From an uncultured Succinatimonas sp. (GTDB taxonomy: Bacteria; Pseudomonadota; Gammaproteobacteria; Enterobacterales; Succinivibrionaceae), in contig CAJKNC010000003.1 of assembly GCA_905201175.1 (NCBI GenBank), positions 1-45,354 of the forward strand: a stretch of DNA of 45,354 bases, given 5' to 3'. The position numbers and the translations under genes are program-made. Positions 16,678 to 25,286 of this stretch are shown here, piece after piece. The notes beneath the pieces were generated by a model that saw only the letters and a list, made by a program, of their open reading frames with translations, did not search any database and had not been told where the DNA came from. The stretch's first letter is position 1, and each line of letters begins with the position of its first letter.

Positions 16678-17520
16678 TTAAGGCTGAGGCACTAAAATTT
16701 TTAGCTTAGCCTCGCCTTTTTCATTGCAAAGACATTTGTAGAGCTCAGACATCAGTGCTGAAAGCTCCTTATCTAAGCCGTAAGGATAATTTAAGATAAG
16801 CATGCCCGATCCGCACATGCCGTAAACTTCATCCTGCTCATTTACCCGAAGCTCAGCCTGAATTAACGGCACGTTTAAGCGCTTGATATCTGCAGCTAAG
16901 TTTTTGGAATGATCTTTAAGCTTGCCTAAAACCGGATACCAGACAGCATAAATTCCCGTACTCCAGCGGCTTAGGCCTACTTTAAGAGCTTTAACCAAGG
17001 CATGATAATCATTCTTTTCCTCATAGGCAGGATCGATAAAACACATGCCGCGTCTTGGCGTCGGCGGCAAAATTGCGCCTAAAGCTTCTAAGCCGTCGCG
17101 ATTTTGAATATTGATCCGCTCATCTCTGCGAAAGCAGCGCCGTAAATTTTCAAATTCAGTCGGATGCAGATCGATTAAAGTAAGCTTGTCAGAATCGCGC
17201 ATTAAAGAAGCGCTGAAATAAGGCGAGCCCGGGTAGGCCTGCTCATCAGCTGCTTTTAATTGCTCTAAAACCTCAAAAAACTCAGGAACAATCTTTTTTA
17301 AGCCCTTATTATTGATAACTCTTCTAATGCCGCTTCTAAATTCCTGATTTTTTAGAGCCATGGCGGAGTTTAAATTATAAATGCCGCTGCCTGAGTGAGT
17401 ATCGATAATGGAATAAGGTTTTTCCTTGCGATTTAATGCCCTTAATAACAGACATAAAATCATATGCTTTAATATATCTGCATGATTGGCGGCATGAAAG
17501 CCGTGACGATAACTTAACAT
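16678..17520 (-). CDS. rlmJ: 23S rRNA (adenine-2030-N6)-methyltransferase RlmJ
   Basis: An S-adenosylmethionine-dependent methyltransferase that modifies A2030 of 23S rRNA. The opening MLSYRHGFHAANHADILKH is the RlmJ signature and the 280-residue length is right. DTHSGSGIYNL is the SAM-binding motif I. The catalytic motif reads DPAYE where E. coli RlmJ has DPPYE, a single proline-to-alanine change in a normally conserved D-P-P-Y tetrad that may be worth testing. The gene stands alone on the minus strand and converges with the ABC-F gene 12 nt away. Confidence 0.93.
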   Translation of the reverse strand: MLSYRHGFHAANHADILKHMILCLLLRALNRKEKPYSIIDTHSGSGIYNLNSAMALKNQEFRSGIRRVINNKGLKKIVPEFFEVLEQLKAADEQAYPGSPYFSASLMRDSDKLTLIDLHPTEFENLRRCFRRDERINIQNRDGLEALGAILPPTPRRGMCFIDPAYEEKNDYHALVKALKVGLSRWSTGIYAVWYPVLGKLKDHSKNLAADIKRLNVPLIQAELRVNEQDEVYGMCGSGMLILNYPYGLDKELSALMSELYKCLCNEKGEAKLKILVPQP

Positions 17521-17621
17521 GAAATTCCACTGCTGTTGTGATTAAAAAATTTCCCACATAATATCATAAAGCAATTCCTGATTATTTTTGTCATTATTTT
17601 TTTGCAAATCCCCGCCATAAG

Positions 17622-17689
17622 CCTGCCAAAGCGCTGGTACCGTCAGAACAGGAAAATTTAAGCTCTTGACAGCACCTTGATTTGGCAGG
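17622..17689. promoter_or_regulatory. Promoter region of the zur-znu operon with spaced inverted repeat
   Basis: A perfect -35 TTGACA lies at 17666-17671, with an imperfect -10 (AAAATA at 17690-17695, 18-bp spacer). A 9-bp perfect inverted repeat flanks it: CCTGCCAAA at 17622-17630 and TTTGGCAGG at 17681-17689. The second arm falls between the -35 and -10, where a repressor would act. Confidence 0.5.
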
Positions 17690-17735
17690 AAAATAATCCA
17701 GCATTTGAGAAGCTTTGCAAATTTAAGAGGATCCT

Positions 17736-18158
17736 ATGTCCTTAGGCTATCAGACAAAACAGCACAATCAGCTATTATCCCTGCTTAAAGAGCACAAGAA
17801 TGAAGAGCTTGGTGCAAACGAGATTTTAGCAAAACTGAAGAATGCAGGCGTATCCATCAGTCTTGCAACAGTTTACAGACAGCTAGAGTCCTTAATTTCA
17901 GAAGGAATCGTTGTAAAAAATCCCGGTAAAGGCGGTCCGCGCTGTTCTTTATTTGTGTATAAGGGTAATGACAGCCAGGAAAATGAGCCCTTTTACTTAA
18001 AATGCGAAATATGCGGAAAATTTACGCCTCTGCATTGTTCTGAATTAAATCACCTCAAAGAGCACGTATTAACCCGCCACAACTTTTATTTAACTTCCAA
18101 GCGCACCATCTTATTTGGTATCTGCGGCAGTTGTGGTCATAAGAAAGAGAATTTATAA
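17736..18158 (+). CDS. Fur-family transcriptional regulator, Zur-like
   Basis: A metal-sensing repressor of 140 residues. The N-terminal winged helix contains the family recognition helix SLATVYRQLESLISEGIV. The C-terminal part carries two CxxC pairs (CEICGKF and CGSCGHK) that form the structural zinc site. It opens an operon with a zinc ABC transporter, so zinc sensing (Zur) is the natural reading. The znuA-like ATG lies one nucleotide after its stop codon, so regulator and transporter are co-expressed, and autoregulation by zinc is likely. PerR or Fur function is not excluded by sequence alone. The ATG at 17736 follows AAGAGGAT. Confidence 0.87.
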   Translation: MSLGYQTKQHNQLLSLLKEHKNEELGANEILAKLKNAGVSISLATVYRQLESLISEGIVVKNPGKGGPRCSLFVYKGNDSQENEPFYLKCEICGKFTPLHCSELNHLKEHVLTRHNFYLTSKRTILFGICGSCGHKKENL

Positions 18159-18159
18159 A

Positions 18160-19071
18160 ATGAAGCTTATTTTTAAACTCCTGCCTTTTCTGCTTATCTT
18201 AGGACTTATGCCGAAAGCTTTTGCTTTAAATATAGTAGCCTCCAATTACCCGGCTTTTGACTTAATCTCGCATGTAGCAAAGGACAAGGCAGATATTACC
18301 GTTTTATTGAAGCCCGGCGCAGATTCTCACAGCTTTGAGCCAACGCCGAAAGACCTCGCTTCCATCGAAAAGAGCGATCTGTTTTTCTATGTAGGCGGAG
18401 AAAATGACGAATGGATAAGACGTCTATTAAAATCCACAAGCCGCAGCATCAACACCCTTGCCATGCTTGAGCATATCAAGCCCTTAAAAGAAAGCCTGGC
18501 CTATGAGCACACCTTAGAGGATCACCATCACGATCATGATGCCGCCTTTGATGAGCATGTTTGGACTGCGCCTAAGAACGATATCAAGCTCTTAGCCGTA
18601 ATAGCGCAGAAGCTTTCCTTGCTCGATCCGGACAACAGCGAGTTCTACCATAAAAATGCTCAGGAATACGCTGCAAGATTTGCTGAGCTTGACAAAAAGT
18701 TCCAAGAGCTTATAAGCTCCTCGCAGCGCAGAACTATTATCGTTGCCGACAGATTTCCCTTCTTATATTTTGCCTGCGATTATGGTCTTGATTATTATGC
18801 CGCCTTTTCAGGCTGTGCCGAGGATACCGAGGCCTCAGCTAAGACCATCAGCTTTTTAATTGAAAAGATCAGGGAATTAAAGATTAATTACGTTATCAAG
18901 CAGGAATTTTCTGCTTTGAAGCTAGCTGACACTATTGCCGCTGAAACCGGCAGCGAGATCTTAACTCTCAATGCCTGCCACAATATTTCTAAAGAACAAT
19001 ATCAGCGCAAGATAGAAATGATTGAGCTTTTGGAAAAAAATTTAATTACTTTAAAAAAAGCGCTGAATTGA
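18160..19071 (+). CDS. znuA: Zinc ABC transporter substrate-binding protein (ZnuA-like)
   Basis: A periplasmic metal-binding protein of cluster A-I. I start it at the ATG at 18160 (MKLIFKLLPF), which gives 303 residues and a clean signal peptide ending near AFA-LNI; an upstream in-frame ATG at 18115 lies inside the regulator gene. The metal ligands fit the ZnuA pattern: H57 in GADSHSFEP, H133 in FDEHVW, and later histidine/aspartate positions. A short His-rich loop (about residues 122-127, DHHHDHD) is the hallmark of zinc rather than manganese binders. It is the second gene of the operon. Confidence 0.92.
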   Translation: MKLIFKLLPFLLILGLMPKAFALNIVASNYPAFDLISHVAKDKADITVLLKPGADSHSFEPTPKDLASIEKSDLFFYVGGENDEWIRRLLKSTSRSINTLAMLEHIKPLKESLAYEHTLEDHHHDHDAAFDEHVWTAPKNDIKLLAVIAQKLSLLDPDNSEFYHKNAQEYAARFAELDKKFQELISSSQRRTIIVADRFPFLYFACDYGLDYYAAFSGCAEDTEASAKTISFLIEKIRELKINYVIKQEFSALKLADTIAAETGSEILTLNACHNISKEQYQRKIEMIELLEKNLITLKKALN

Positions 19072-19081
19072 CAGGTCTGAC

Positions 19082-19774
19082 ATGGCATTTATAAAGGTAA
19101 CAGATCTTAAGGCCGGCTACGATCACCATGCAATTCTCAGCAATCTTAACTTTGAAATTGCTCAGGGAGATTTTTTAGCAATCGTAGGGCCTAACGGAGC
19201 TGGCAAATCTACATTAGTTAAAACCCTGACCAGACAGATAAAACCTCTGTCAGGAACAATCGCCTGCGCCAAAGAGCATTTAAAATGCGGCTATTTAGCT
19301 CAGCACAATCTCATGAGTTCGGATTTCCCGGCATCTGTCTATGAGGTTGTAAGCTCAGGATGCTTAAACTCCATAGGCTGGCTGCCCTTTTATAAGCCTG
19401 AGGACAAAAAAAAGATCGCCTCTATCATGGAATTTTTAGATCTGACAAAGCTCAAGCATGAGTGCTATCGCAATCTGTCCGGAGGTCAGCAGCGGCTGGT
19501 TCTTCTAGGACGAGCTCTCTGTGCCGGACAAGATCTGCTTATTCTTGATGAGCCTAATGCAGGACTTGACATTAATGCCTCGCAGAAGCTCTATGACGCA
19601 ATTAATAAAATCAATCAAAGCCTAAAGCTGACTATCATCATGATAAGTCATGACTTCAGCGTTTTGCACAGCTGTCAGCACATCCTGCATTTAGATCGCT
19701 GTCAGAAATTCTTCGGCACCTTTAATGACTATCAGAAAGAACCAGTGTGCCAAAATTTTTGGAGAAGCAAATGA
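19082..19774 (+). CDS. znuC: Zinc ABC transporter ATP-binding protein (ZnuC-like)
   Basis: The ATPase subunit of the zinc importer, 230 residues. Walker A GPNGAGKST is at 36-44, the signature LSGGQQRL near 137, Walker B LLILDEPNAGLD near 158-169 and the H-loop in IMISHDF near 193. It lies 10 nt after znuA and overlaps the permease start by 4 nt (ATGA). Its stop is followed directly by the znuB reading frame, typical of a tightly coupled transporter operon. Confidence 0.93.
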   Translation: MAFIKVTDLKAGYDHHAILSNLNFEIAQGDFLAIVGPNGAGKSTLVKTLTRQIKPLSGTIACAKEHLKCGYLAQHNLMSSDFPASVYEVVSSGCLNSIGWLPFYKPEDKKKIASIMEFLDLTKLKHECYRNLSGGQQRLVLLGRALCAGQDLLILDEPNAGLDINASQKLYDAINKINQSLKLTIIMISHDFSVLHSCQHILHLDRCQKFFGTFNDYQKEPVCQNFWRSK

Positions 19775-20580
19775 CTGAACTGCTTGAGATGTTCTCCTAC
19801 TCATTTATGCAGAGAGCTGCCGCTGCCGGCGTGCTGATTGCCGTCAGCGCCGCAATCTTAGGCATTCCCCTGGTTCTAAGACGCTATGCCATGATAGGCG
19901 ACGGCCTCTCTCACGTAGGCTTTGCTTCCTTAGCCGTAGCGGCTGCCACAAACAGCGCCCCTATTTTAGTATCAATGCCCATCGTAATTTTAAGTGCTTT
20001 TATCATTTTGAATTTAAATCAAAAAAAAATTCATTCTGATGCAGCAATTGCCTTGATTTCAACGACGGCACTTGCAATCGGCGTAATGATTTTATCCTTA
20101 GCAAATGGGATGAATACCGATGTCAACAGCTTTTTATTCGGCAGTATTTTGGGTATAGATCAAAAAGACTGTCTTTTAACTATTATTCTCTGCGTTATCA
20201 TTATTGCCCTGTATATTATTCTTTATCCTAAAATCTTTGCCATTACCTTTGATGAAAATTTTGCCAGAGTGTCGGGCGTTAATGTAAAGGCTTTGAACCT
20301 GGCCTTAGCGCTCATGATGGCAATCATCATAGTTTTAGGCATGCGCATGATGGGAGCTTTATTGATTTCAAACCTAATCGTTCTGCCGGCCTTAACCTCT
20401 ATGAGAGTATTTAACTCCTTTCTTAAGTCCGTAATCTATGCAGCTTTTATAGCCGTAATCTGCTTCATTTTAGGACTGATTACTTCTTATATATTAGACA
20501 CGCCCACCGGAGCTAGCATCGTTCTTTTCAATGTTTTATGTTTAATTTTGCATATAGCCTTAAAAAAAGCGCTGCTTTAA
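19771..20580 (+). CDS. znuB: Zinc ABC transporter permease (ZnuB-like)
   Basis: The membrane subunit of the zinc importer. It has about eight helices and belongs to the ABC-3 permease family, as shown by IPLVLRRYAMIGDGLSHVGFASLA near the N-terminus and ALLISNLIVLPALTSM near the C-terminus. I choose the ATG at 19771 (269 residues) because GGAG at 19761-19764 is well spaced for it and it overlaps the znuC stop codon. An in-frame ATG at 19747 is buried in znuC. It is the last gene of the operon. Confidence 0.93.
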   Translation: MTELLEMFSYSFMQRAAAAGVLIAVSAAILGIPLVLRRYAMIGDGLSHVGFASLAVAAATNSAPILVSMPIVILSAFIILNLNQKKIHSDAAIALISTTALAIGVMILSLANGMNTDVNSFLFGSILGIDQKDCLLTIILCVIIIALYIILYPKIFAITFDENFARVSGVNVKALNLALALMMAIIIVLGMRMMGALLISNLIVLPALTSMRVFNSFLKSVIYAAFIAVICFILGLITSYILDTPTGASIVLFNVLCLILHIALKKALL

Positions 20581-20685
20581 GCCATAAATAACTAAAGCTT
20601 ATGAGCTGCCCTCAGGCTGCTACTGAACTTATGCCGATATCTCTTAGCTAAAGTTCTAGCCGCATGCAGTATAGCTTCACGCATA

Positions 20686-20724
20686 TAAAAGGCCAAAGTC
20701 CGCATATGCAGACTTTGGCCTTCG
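20686..20724 (-). terminator. Terminator of the sucCD operon
   Basis: A 12-bp perfect hairpin (AAGGCCAAAGTC/GACTTTGGCCTT) with a self-complementary GCATATGC loop. On the minus strand it is followed by TTAT, about 28 nt after the sucD stop codon. Confidence 0.8.
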
Positions 20725-20750
20725 ATCATTAATAATCTATATTTAGAAAA

Positions 20751-21626
20751 TTAATTCCAGCCTGTAGCCTCACGCAAGCCGTCAGCAATATCAGCAGCTG
20801 TGGCTACTACTGTAACGCCGGCATCTCTTAGCGCCTGCTGCTTGGACAAAGCGGTTGCATTGATGCCTGAAATAATGGCACCAGCATGTCCCATGCGCTG
20901 TCCCTTAGGAGCTGAAGCTCCGGCAATATAAGAGACAACGGGCTTGGTCATATGCTCTTTAATATACTGCGCAGCCTCCTGCTCGGCGCTGCCGCCGATT
21001 TCTCCTACCAAAACTACGGCCTCAGTCTGCGGATCTTCTTCAAACAGCTTTAATATATCTACAAAATTTGATCCCTGAATAGGATCTCCGCCGATACCGA
21101 CGCAGGTAGACTGACCAAAGCCTGCATCTGTGGTTTCTTTAACTGCCTCATAGGTTAAAGTTCCAGAGCGGGAAACAATGCCGACCTTACCGCGAGAAAA
21201 AATGCTTGAAGGCATAATGCCGATCTTGCACTCATCAGGAGTCAGCAGTCCCGGACAGTTAGGTCCTATTAATCTTGAATGGCTCTGACGCAGCTTAGCC
21301 TTAACCTTAAGCATATCCAGTACCGGAATACCCTCGGTAATGCAGACGATTAATTCCATATTAGCGTTAATAGCTTCCAAAATTGAATCGGCAGCAAATG
21401 GCGGCGGCACCATAATCATCGATACAGTAGCGCCTGTGGCATCTACAGCTTCCCTTACGGTATTGAAGATCGGCAATCCCAAATGAGTCTGTCCGCCTTT
21501 GCCTGGAGTAACGCCGCCTACAAGCTTTGTGCCGTACTCCAGCATCTGTGCTGAATGCTGCGTGCCCTGAGAGCCGGTAATACCCTGACAAATCACCTTA
21601 GTATTTTTGTCAATTAAAATACTCAT
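20751..21626 (-). CDS. sucD: Succinyl-CoA synthetase alpha subunit
   Basis: The alpha subunit of the ADP/GDP-forming succinyl-CoA synthetase, which interconverts succinyl-CoA and succinate with substrate-level phosphorylation. The 291 residues include the CoA-binding N-terminal Rossmann domain (VICQGITGSQGTQHS) and the phosphohistidine loop GHAGAII. It follows sucC by 3 nt. In this window sucAB and sdh genes are absent, so in an anaerobe the enzyme may run in the succinyl-CoA-forming or succinate-forming direction as part of a branched cycle. Confidence 0.97.
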   Translation of the reverse strand: MSILIDKNTKVICQGITGSQGTQHSAQMLEYGTKLVGGVTPGKGGQTHLGLPIFNTVREAVDATGATVSMIMVPPPFAADSILEAINANMELIVCITEGIPVLDMLKVKAKLRQSHSRLIGPNCPGLLTPDECKIGIMPSSIFSRGKVGIVSRSGTLTYEAVKETTDAGFGQSTCVGIGGDPIQGSNFVDILKLFEEDPQTEAVVLVGEIGGSAEQEAAQYIKEHMTKPVVSYIAGASAPKGQRMGHAGAIISGINATALSKQQALRDAGVTVVATAADIADGLREATGWN

Positions 21627-21629
21627 AAT

Positions 21630-22799
21630 CTATTCCTTTTCCTTAGCGGCTTTTACAGCAAGACTTGCAGACTGTCTAAGATCTCTTGCCGATACAATAT
21701 TCAATCCACACTCATTTAAAATCTTCTCGCCTAACTGAGCATGGTTGCCTTCTAAGCGGACGACGACAGGTATATCGCGCTTAATTTCCTCTACTGCGCC
21801 TTTAATACCCTCTGCAATCATGTCGCAGCGAACAATGCCGCCGAAGATATTCACCATAATGCACTTAACGTTAGGATCTTCTAAGATGATCTTAAAAGCC
21901 TCCATAACGCGTTCTTTAGTTGCAGTGCCGCCTACATCCAGGAAGTTAGCCGGATTACCGCCTAGGTTTTTAATAATATCCATAGTACCCATAGCAAGAC
22001 CTGCGCCGTTTACCAGGCAGCCGATATTGCCGTCAAGCGGTACATAGGAAAAGCCTGAAGCTACGGCTCTGGCAATTCTAGGATCTTCCTGAGAAGGATC
22101 GTCTAATTCGGTCAATTCAGGGTGTCTGAACAATGCATACTGATCAACATTAATCTTTGCATCCAGACATAAGAGATCGCCTGCACGAGTTACAGCTAAA
22201 GGGTTTATCTCCACTAAAGATAAATCCTTTTCCATAAACATCTTGGTAATGCCCATAAAGATCTTGGCAAACTGATTGACCTGTCGTCCCTGCAGACCTA
22301 ATTTATAGGCAAGCTCGCGTCCCTGATAAGGCTGAGCTCCAACTAATTCATCGATCGCTACCTTAAAAATACGCTCAGGCTCGACCATGGCAAGCTCTTC
22401 AATTGACATGCCGCCCTGCTCTGATGCAATTACGGTCAAATGAGCCGTGCTTCTGTCAATAGTAGCGCTTAAATACAGCTCGCGTACAATCTCTGCAGCA
22501 TTTTCAATCAAAATGCGGTTTACAGGCTTGCCGTGCGGTCCGCTTTGATGTGTGACTAATCTTTTGCCCAGCCACTTAGCAGCAAAGGCTTCAGCCTGCG
22601 CCGGGGTATCTACTTTTACCACGCCGCCCGCTTTGCCTCTAGCTCCGGAATGGACCTGACATTTAACTATAAAAGGTCCCGGACTCAATTCATATGCAGC
22701 CTTGCCAATGCCTGTGGCCTTAGAACTAACTTTAAAGTTTGCAACCGGCAATCCATATTGGCGAAATAATTCTTTTGATTGATATTCGTGCAAATTCAT
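21630..22799 (-). CDS. sucC: Succinyl-CoA synthetase beta subunit
   Basis: The beta subunit that holds the nucleotide-binding ATP-grasp domain. The 389 residues match the usual 388. The opening MNLHEYQSKELFRQYGLPV, the ATP-grasp HSGARGKAGGVV and the C-terminal VNIFGGIVRCD are all standard. It leads the sucCD pair. The ribosome site is weak: ACAGG lies 11 nt or so before the ATG, and the same bases form one arm of a small hairpin (CCTGT/ACAGG, 22811-22827). The leader could therefore be regulated, though this is inference. Confidence 0.97.
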   Translation of the reverse strand: MNLHEYQSKELFRQYGLPVANFKVSSKATGIGKAAYELSPGPFIVKCQVHSGARGKAGGVVKVDTPAQAEAFAAKWLGKRLVTHQSGPHGKPVNRILIENAAEIVRELYLSATIDRSTAHLTVIASEQGGMSIEELAMVEPERIFKVAIDELVGAQPYQGRELAYKLGLQGRQVNQFAKIFMGITKMFMEKDLSLVEINPLAVTRAGDLLCLDAKINVDQYALFRHPELTELDDPSQEDPRIARAVASGFSYVPLDGNIGCLVNGAGLAMGTMDIIKNLGGNPANFLDVGGTATKERVMEAFKIILEDPNVKCIMVNIFGGIVRCDMIAEGIKGAVEEIKRDIPVVVRLEGNHAQLGEKILNECGLNIVSARDLRQSASLAVKAAKEKE

Positions 22800-22837
22800 T
22801 TTTATTATTACCTGTCTGAAATACAGGCCTATTTAAA

Positions 22838-22872
22838 TACAAAAAGGCCACCCCGTAAAGAGAGTGACCTTT
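22838..22872 (-). terminator. Terminator of ppiD
   Basis: On the minus strand AAAGGTCAC pairs with GTGGCCTTT (9 bp, one G-U) across a 12-nt loop, followed by TTG. It lies 34 nt after the ppiD stop codon and upstream of sucC. Confidence 0.8.
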
Positions 22873-22905
22873 ATTGAAGCAGAAAAAATCAGCAGGATTT
22901 TTTTC

Positions 22906-24831
22906 TTATTCAGCTTCACTATCTTGTTGAATTACAAGATTAATTGCATCGTCATTGTAGGTGATATCGCTTAAAGCTCTTGCACCTAAATAGAGCATAT
23001 TCTGTGTACTTTCTTGCTTATACTGCACCATTTGAGGGCGTATAAAATTAATATAGTTATCCAAACTATTATCCTTATCTAAGGATACTTCCTTTAATAC
23101 AGCCAGCGTAGGCATGCCCTTATTTGCAGCAACAATATACTCTCCGCTCTTAGCGACAATAGCAAATACCTCCTGGACAAAGCTGATATCGCTGTTTTTA
23201 TCTAAGCGAGAATGGGTAAAGACTGCATTTTCATTTAAGCTGACATTCTCTGGCAAGGCTGCTTTAGGATCTGCTTTTAAGGCTTTAGCAAAATCCTCAA
23301 GCACGGTATTAGCTAAAGACTGAAGCTTTTCGTTTAAAGCCAGCTTATGCGCCTGCTCCTTAACCTCAGCAAAGTCCTGCAGCTTAGCTTCATGATATTC
23401 GCTGACATTTACCACCGCACAGGCATTTTCTCCTAAGGAGATCACGCTGGAATTTATATGGGAGCCGCGATTTTCCTCATTGAAGACCGCGCGCTGCAGA
23501 TCGCTGTTGCTTAAAGGCCACTCTAAAGAAGTATCGCCAAAGCTTACAACGCCTGACTGCTTAACGTCAACGCCGATTGCTTCAGCAGCGACATCTAAAG
23601 AATCAGGATTTTCAAAAGCCAAATCAGTTAAGGTAGCGCTCTTGTCGTTATACATGGCCAAAGCCTGAGCTTCGATATAGCGCTCTTTAACCTTATCCTT
23701 AATTTCCTCAAAATCCGGCACATGAGCTGCAATAATGCCGTCTAGTCTTAAGATATGTGCACCGTAATCATCATAAACAACAGCGCTTACGTCTCCGACT
23801 TTCTGCATATCAAAGAGCGCCTTGTCCAGCGGGGCAGATAAAGAGCCCTTCTCTAAGGTGCCTAAGGAGCCGTGGGAAGAGGCAAAATCAGGATCCTCTG
23901 AATACTTAGCAGCTACTGCCGCAAAATCCTCTCCTGAAGACAAAGCCTTTAAAGCTTCCTGAGCTTTCTGCTTCATCTCATTTGACGGCTTAATTAAAAT
24001 CTGTGAAGCCTCGCGCTTCTGCGCAACCGTAAATTCGTCCTGATTTAAGCGATAGTACTCGGATAATTTCTCATCATTAGTCTCAACGCTCTTCTTAAGC
24101 TCATCGACGCTTAAAACCACATAAGAAAATACAGCATTTTCAGGCTTCATGAACACGTCATGATGAGCATCATAAAAGCTTTTAACCTCATTCTCGCTAA
24201 GAGATACCTTATCCTTAAGAGAAGCCGGATCTATTGAATAGAGATTAACCGTACGGCTTTGAGCAAATAATTTAGCTAAAGCATCCAGCTCATAAGGAAG
24301 AGGCACAGAGGCTGCGCTGAGAACCGGGGTTACCAAGCTGCCGGTCATAAGAGAGGTGCGCAGCTGCTCGGCATAATAATCAGGAGAAGAGCCTATATTG
24401 CGCACTGAAGCTAAGAAAAGATCGTTATTAAACTTGCCGTCTTTTGCAAATCGCGGATCTTTGCGGATTTCATCCTTAACCTGCTCATCGCCGATGCGAA
24501 TGCCGTTATCAAAGGTTTGAGAGTTTAAAGCGACATTATTGATCATGTCGTCTAAAACCTGCATTCTTAAATTCTTCACAAACTGCGGGTTTTCTAATAA
24601 AACCTGAGCTTGGGAACCATACATACGCATCAGCATCTGAGTGCGCTGATTATATTGCTCAGTCCACTCATTAGAACTGATACGGTATTTGCCGATCTCG
24701 ACGGGATCTGTATTTAATCTTGGAATTAAATAATTTCCTACTCCAGCAAAAATAAATGAGAGGATAATAATCCAAAACAATACTTTGAAAATACGTCCTT
24801 GCGCACCTTCACGCAGTTTATCAGTCAACAT
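22906..24831 (-). CDS. ppiD: Peptidylprolyl isomerase PpiD (periplasmic chaperone)
   Basis: An inner-membrane-anchored chaperone at the Sec exit site. One N-terminal helix (about 16-34, FKVLFWIIILSFIFAGVG) is preceded by MLTDKLREGAQGR, a PpiD hallmark. The SurA-N-like region runs to about residue 200. A parvulin domain lies at about 265-365, with REASQILIK and the SEDPDFASSHGSLGTLEKG stretch. Residues 400-641 are the C-terminal non-catalytic part. The length of 641 is close to the 623 of E. coli. hupB lies upstream on the same strand, as in E. coli, but lon is not in view. Confidence 0.94.
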   Translation of the reverse strand: MLTDKLREGAQGRIFKVLFWIIILSFIFAGVGNYLIPRLNTDPVEIGKYRISSNEWTEQYNQRTQMLMRMYGSQAQVLLENPQFVKNLRMQVLDDMINNVALNSQTFDNGIRIGDEQVKDEIRKDPRFAKDGKFNNDLFLASVRNIGSSPDYYAEQLRTSLMTGSLVTPVLSAASVPLPYELDALAKLFAQSRTVNLYSIDPASLKDKVSLSENEVKSFYDAHHDVFMKPENAVFSYVVLSVDELKKSVETNDEKLSEYYRLNQDEFTVAQKREASQILIKPSNEMKQKAQEALKALSSGEDFAAVAAKYSEDPDFASSHGSLGTLEKGSLSAPLDKALFDMQKVGDVSAVVYDDYGAHILRLDGIIAAHVPDFEEIKDKVKERYIEAQALAMYNDKSATLTDLAFENPDSLDVAAEAIGVDVKQSGVVSFGDTSLEWPLSNSDLQRAVFNEENRGSHINSSVISLGENACAVVNVSEYHEAKLQDFAEVKEQAHKLALNEKLQSLANTVLEDFAKALKADPKAALPENVSLNENAVFTHSRLDKNSDISFVQEVFAIVAKSGEYIVAANKGMPTLAVLKEVSLDKDNSLDNYINFIRPQMVQYKQESTQNMLYLGARALSDITYNDDAINLVIQQDSEAE

Positions 24832-25012
24832 TTATAATTTTTCTCCGCAGCCCGAGGCTGCTTTGTTTAGACCTTATGTAAAAATTTCACTACCTGAAAT
24901 TTACTGCAAGTCTAAGCGCTAGGCTTAGGCCATGCAGCTTTAAGCTGTCAGCTGTTCCATATGAATCTTAAATAAGACTTATATGCCGGCCATCTAGGCT
25001 CGCTGTGACCTG

Positions 25013-25046
25013 CGGATATAAACTTTTGTTTCATATCCGAGTTTTA
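25013..25046 (+). terminator. Terminator-like hairpin on the plus strand
   Basis: CGGATATAAAC pairs with GTTTCATATCCG (11 bp, one bulged C) around a TTTT loop and is followed by AGTTTTATTAT. No plus-strand gene precedes it, so it may end an unannotated small RNA. On the minus strand no T-run follows. Confidence 0.4.
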
Positions 25047-25205
25047 TTATAGAGCGTAAGCTAAAACACCACAATAGAAACCGCTTTAAGAAGCATTTAT
25101 CGCTCTATTCTGATAAATTTTAATATGCAAAATTTTTAAGCAGATATTTTTAATAATTTAATCTCTAGGATAAAAATATCTAAAAACTGTTTTTATATAC
25201 TAATA

Positions 25206-25243
25206 CGGCCGTATCTTTGCACTTGACTGCAAGAATACGGCCG
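25206..25243 (-). terminator. Hairpin downstream of hupB, probable terminator
   Basis: CGGCCGTAT pairs with ATACGGCCG; after one mismatch a further TTTGCA/TGCAAG stretch pairs, with a 6-nt loop. The tail on the minus strand is TATTAGTATATAAAA, so the T-run is poor. It may instead protect the 3' end of hupB mRNA. Confidence 0.55.
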
Positions 25244-25286
25244 CAAGCTGGAATTCTAAGATTGCGCCTAAAAAGGCTGCTTAAGC

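Larger units (their letters stand above)
24832..25286. other. Structured intergenic region between hupB and ppiD
   Basis: No protein gene is visible. There are several hairpins: GCAGCC/GGCTGC at 24847-24861, which sits just upstream of the ppiD ribosome site GGAG; CTAAGC/GCTTAG at 24912-24928; CAGCTT/AAGCTG at 24935-24947; a long one at 25013-25039 followed on the plus strand by AGTTTTATT; and the hupB hairpin at 25206-25243. The ppiD promoter is presumably here. Confidence 0.5.

Noticed and set aside
23114..23323. Plus-strand frames inside ppiD and other genes
   Set aside because: They are shadows of well-supported genes on the other strand.
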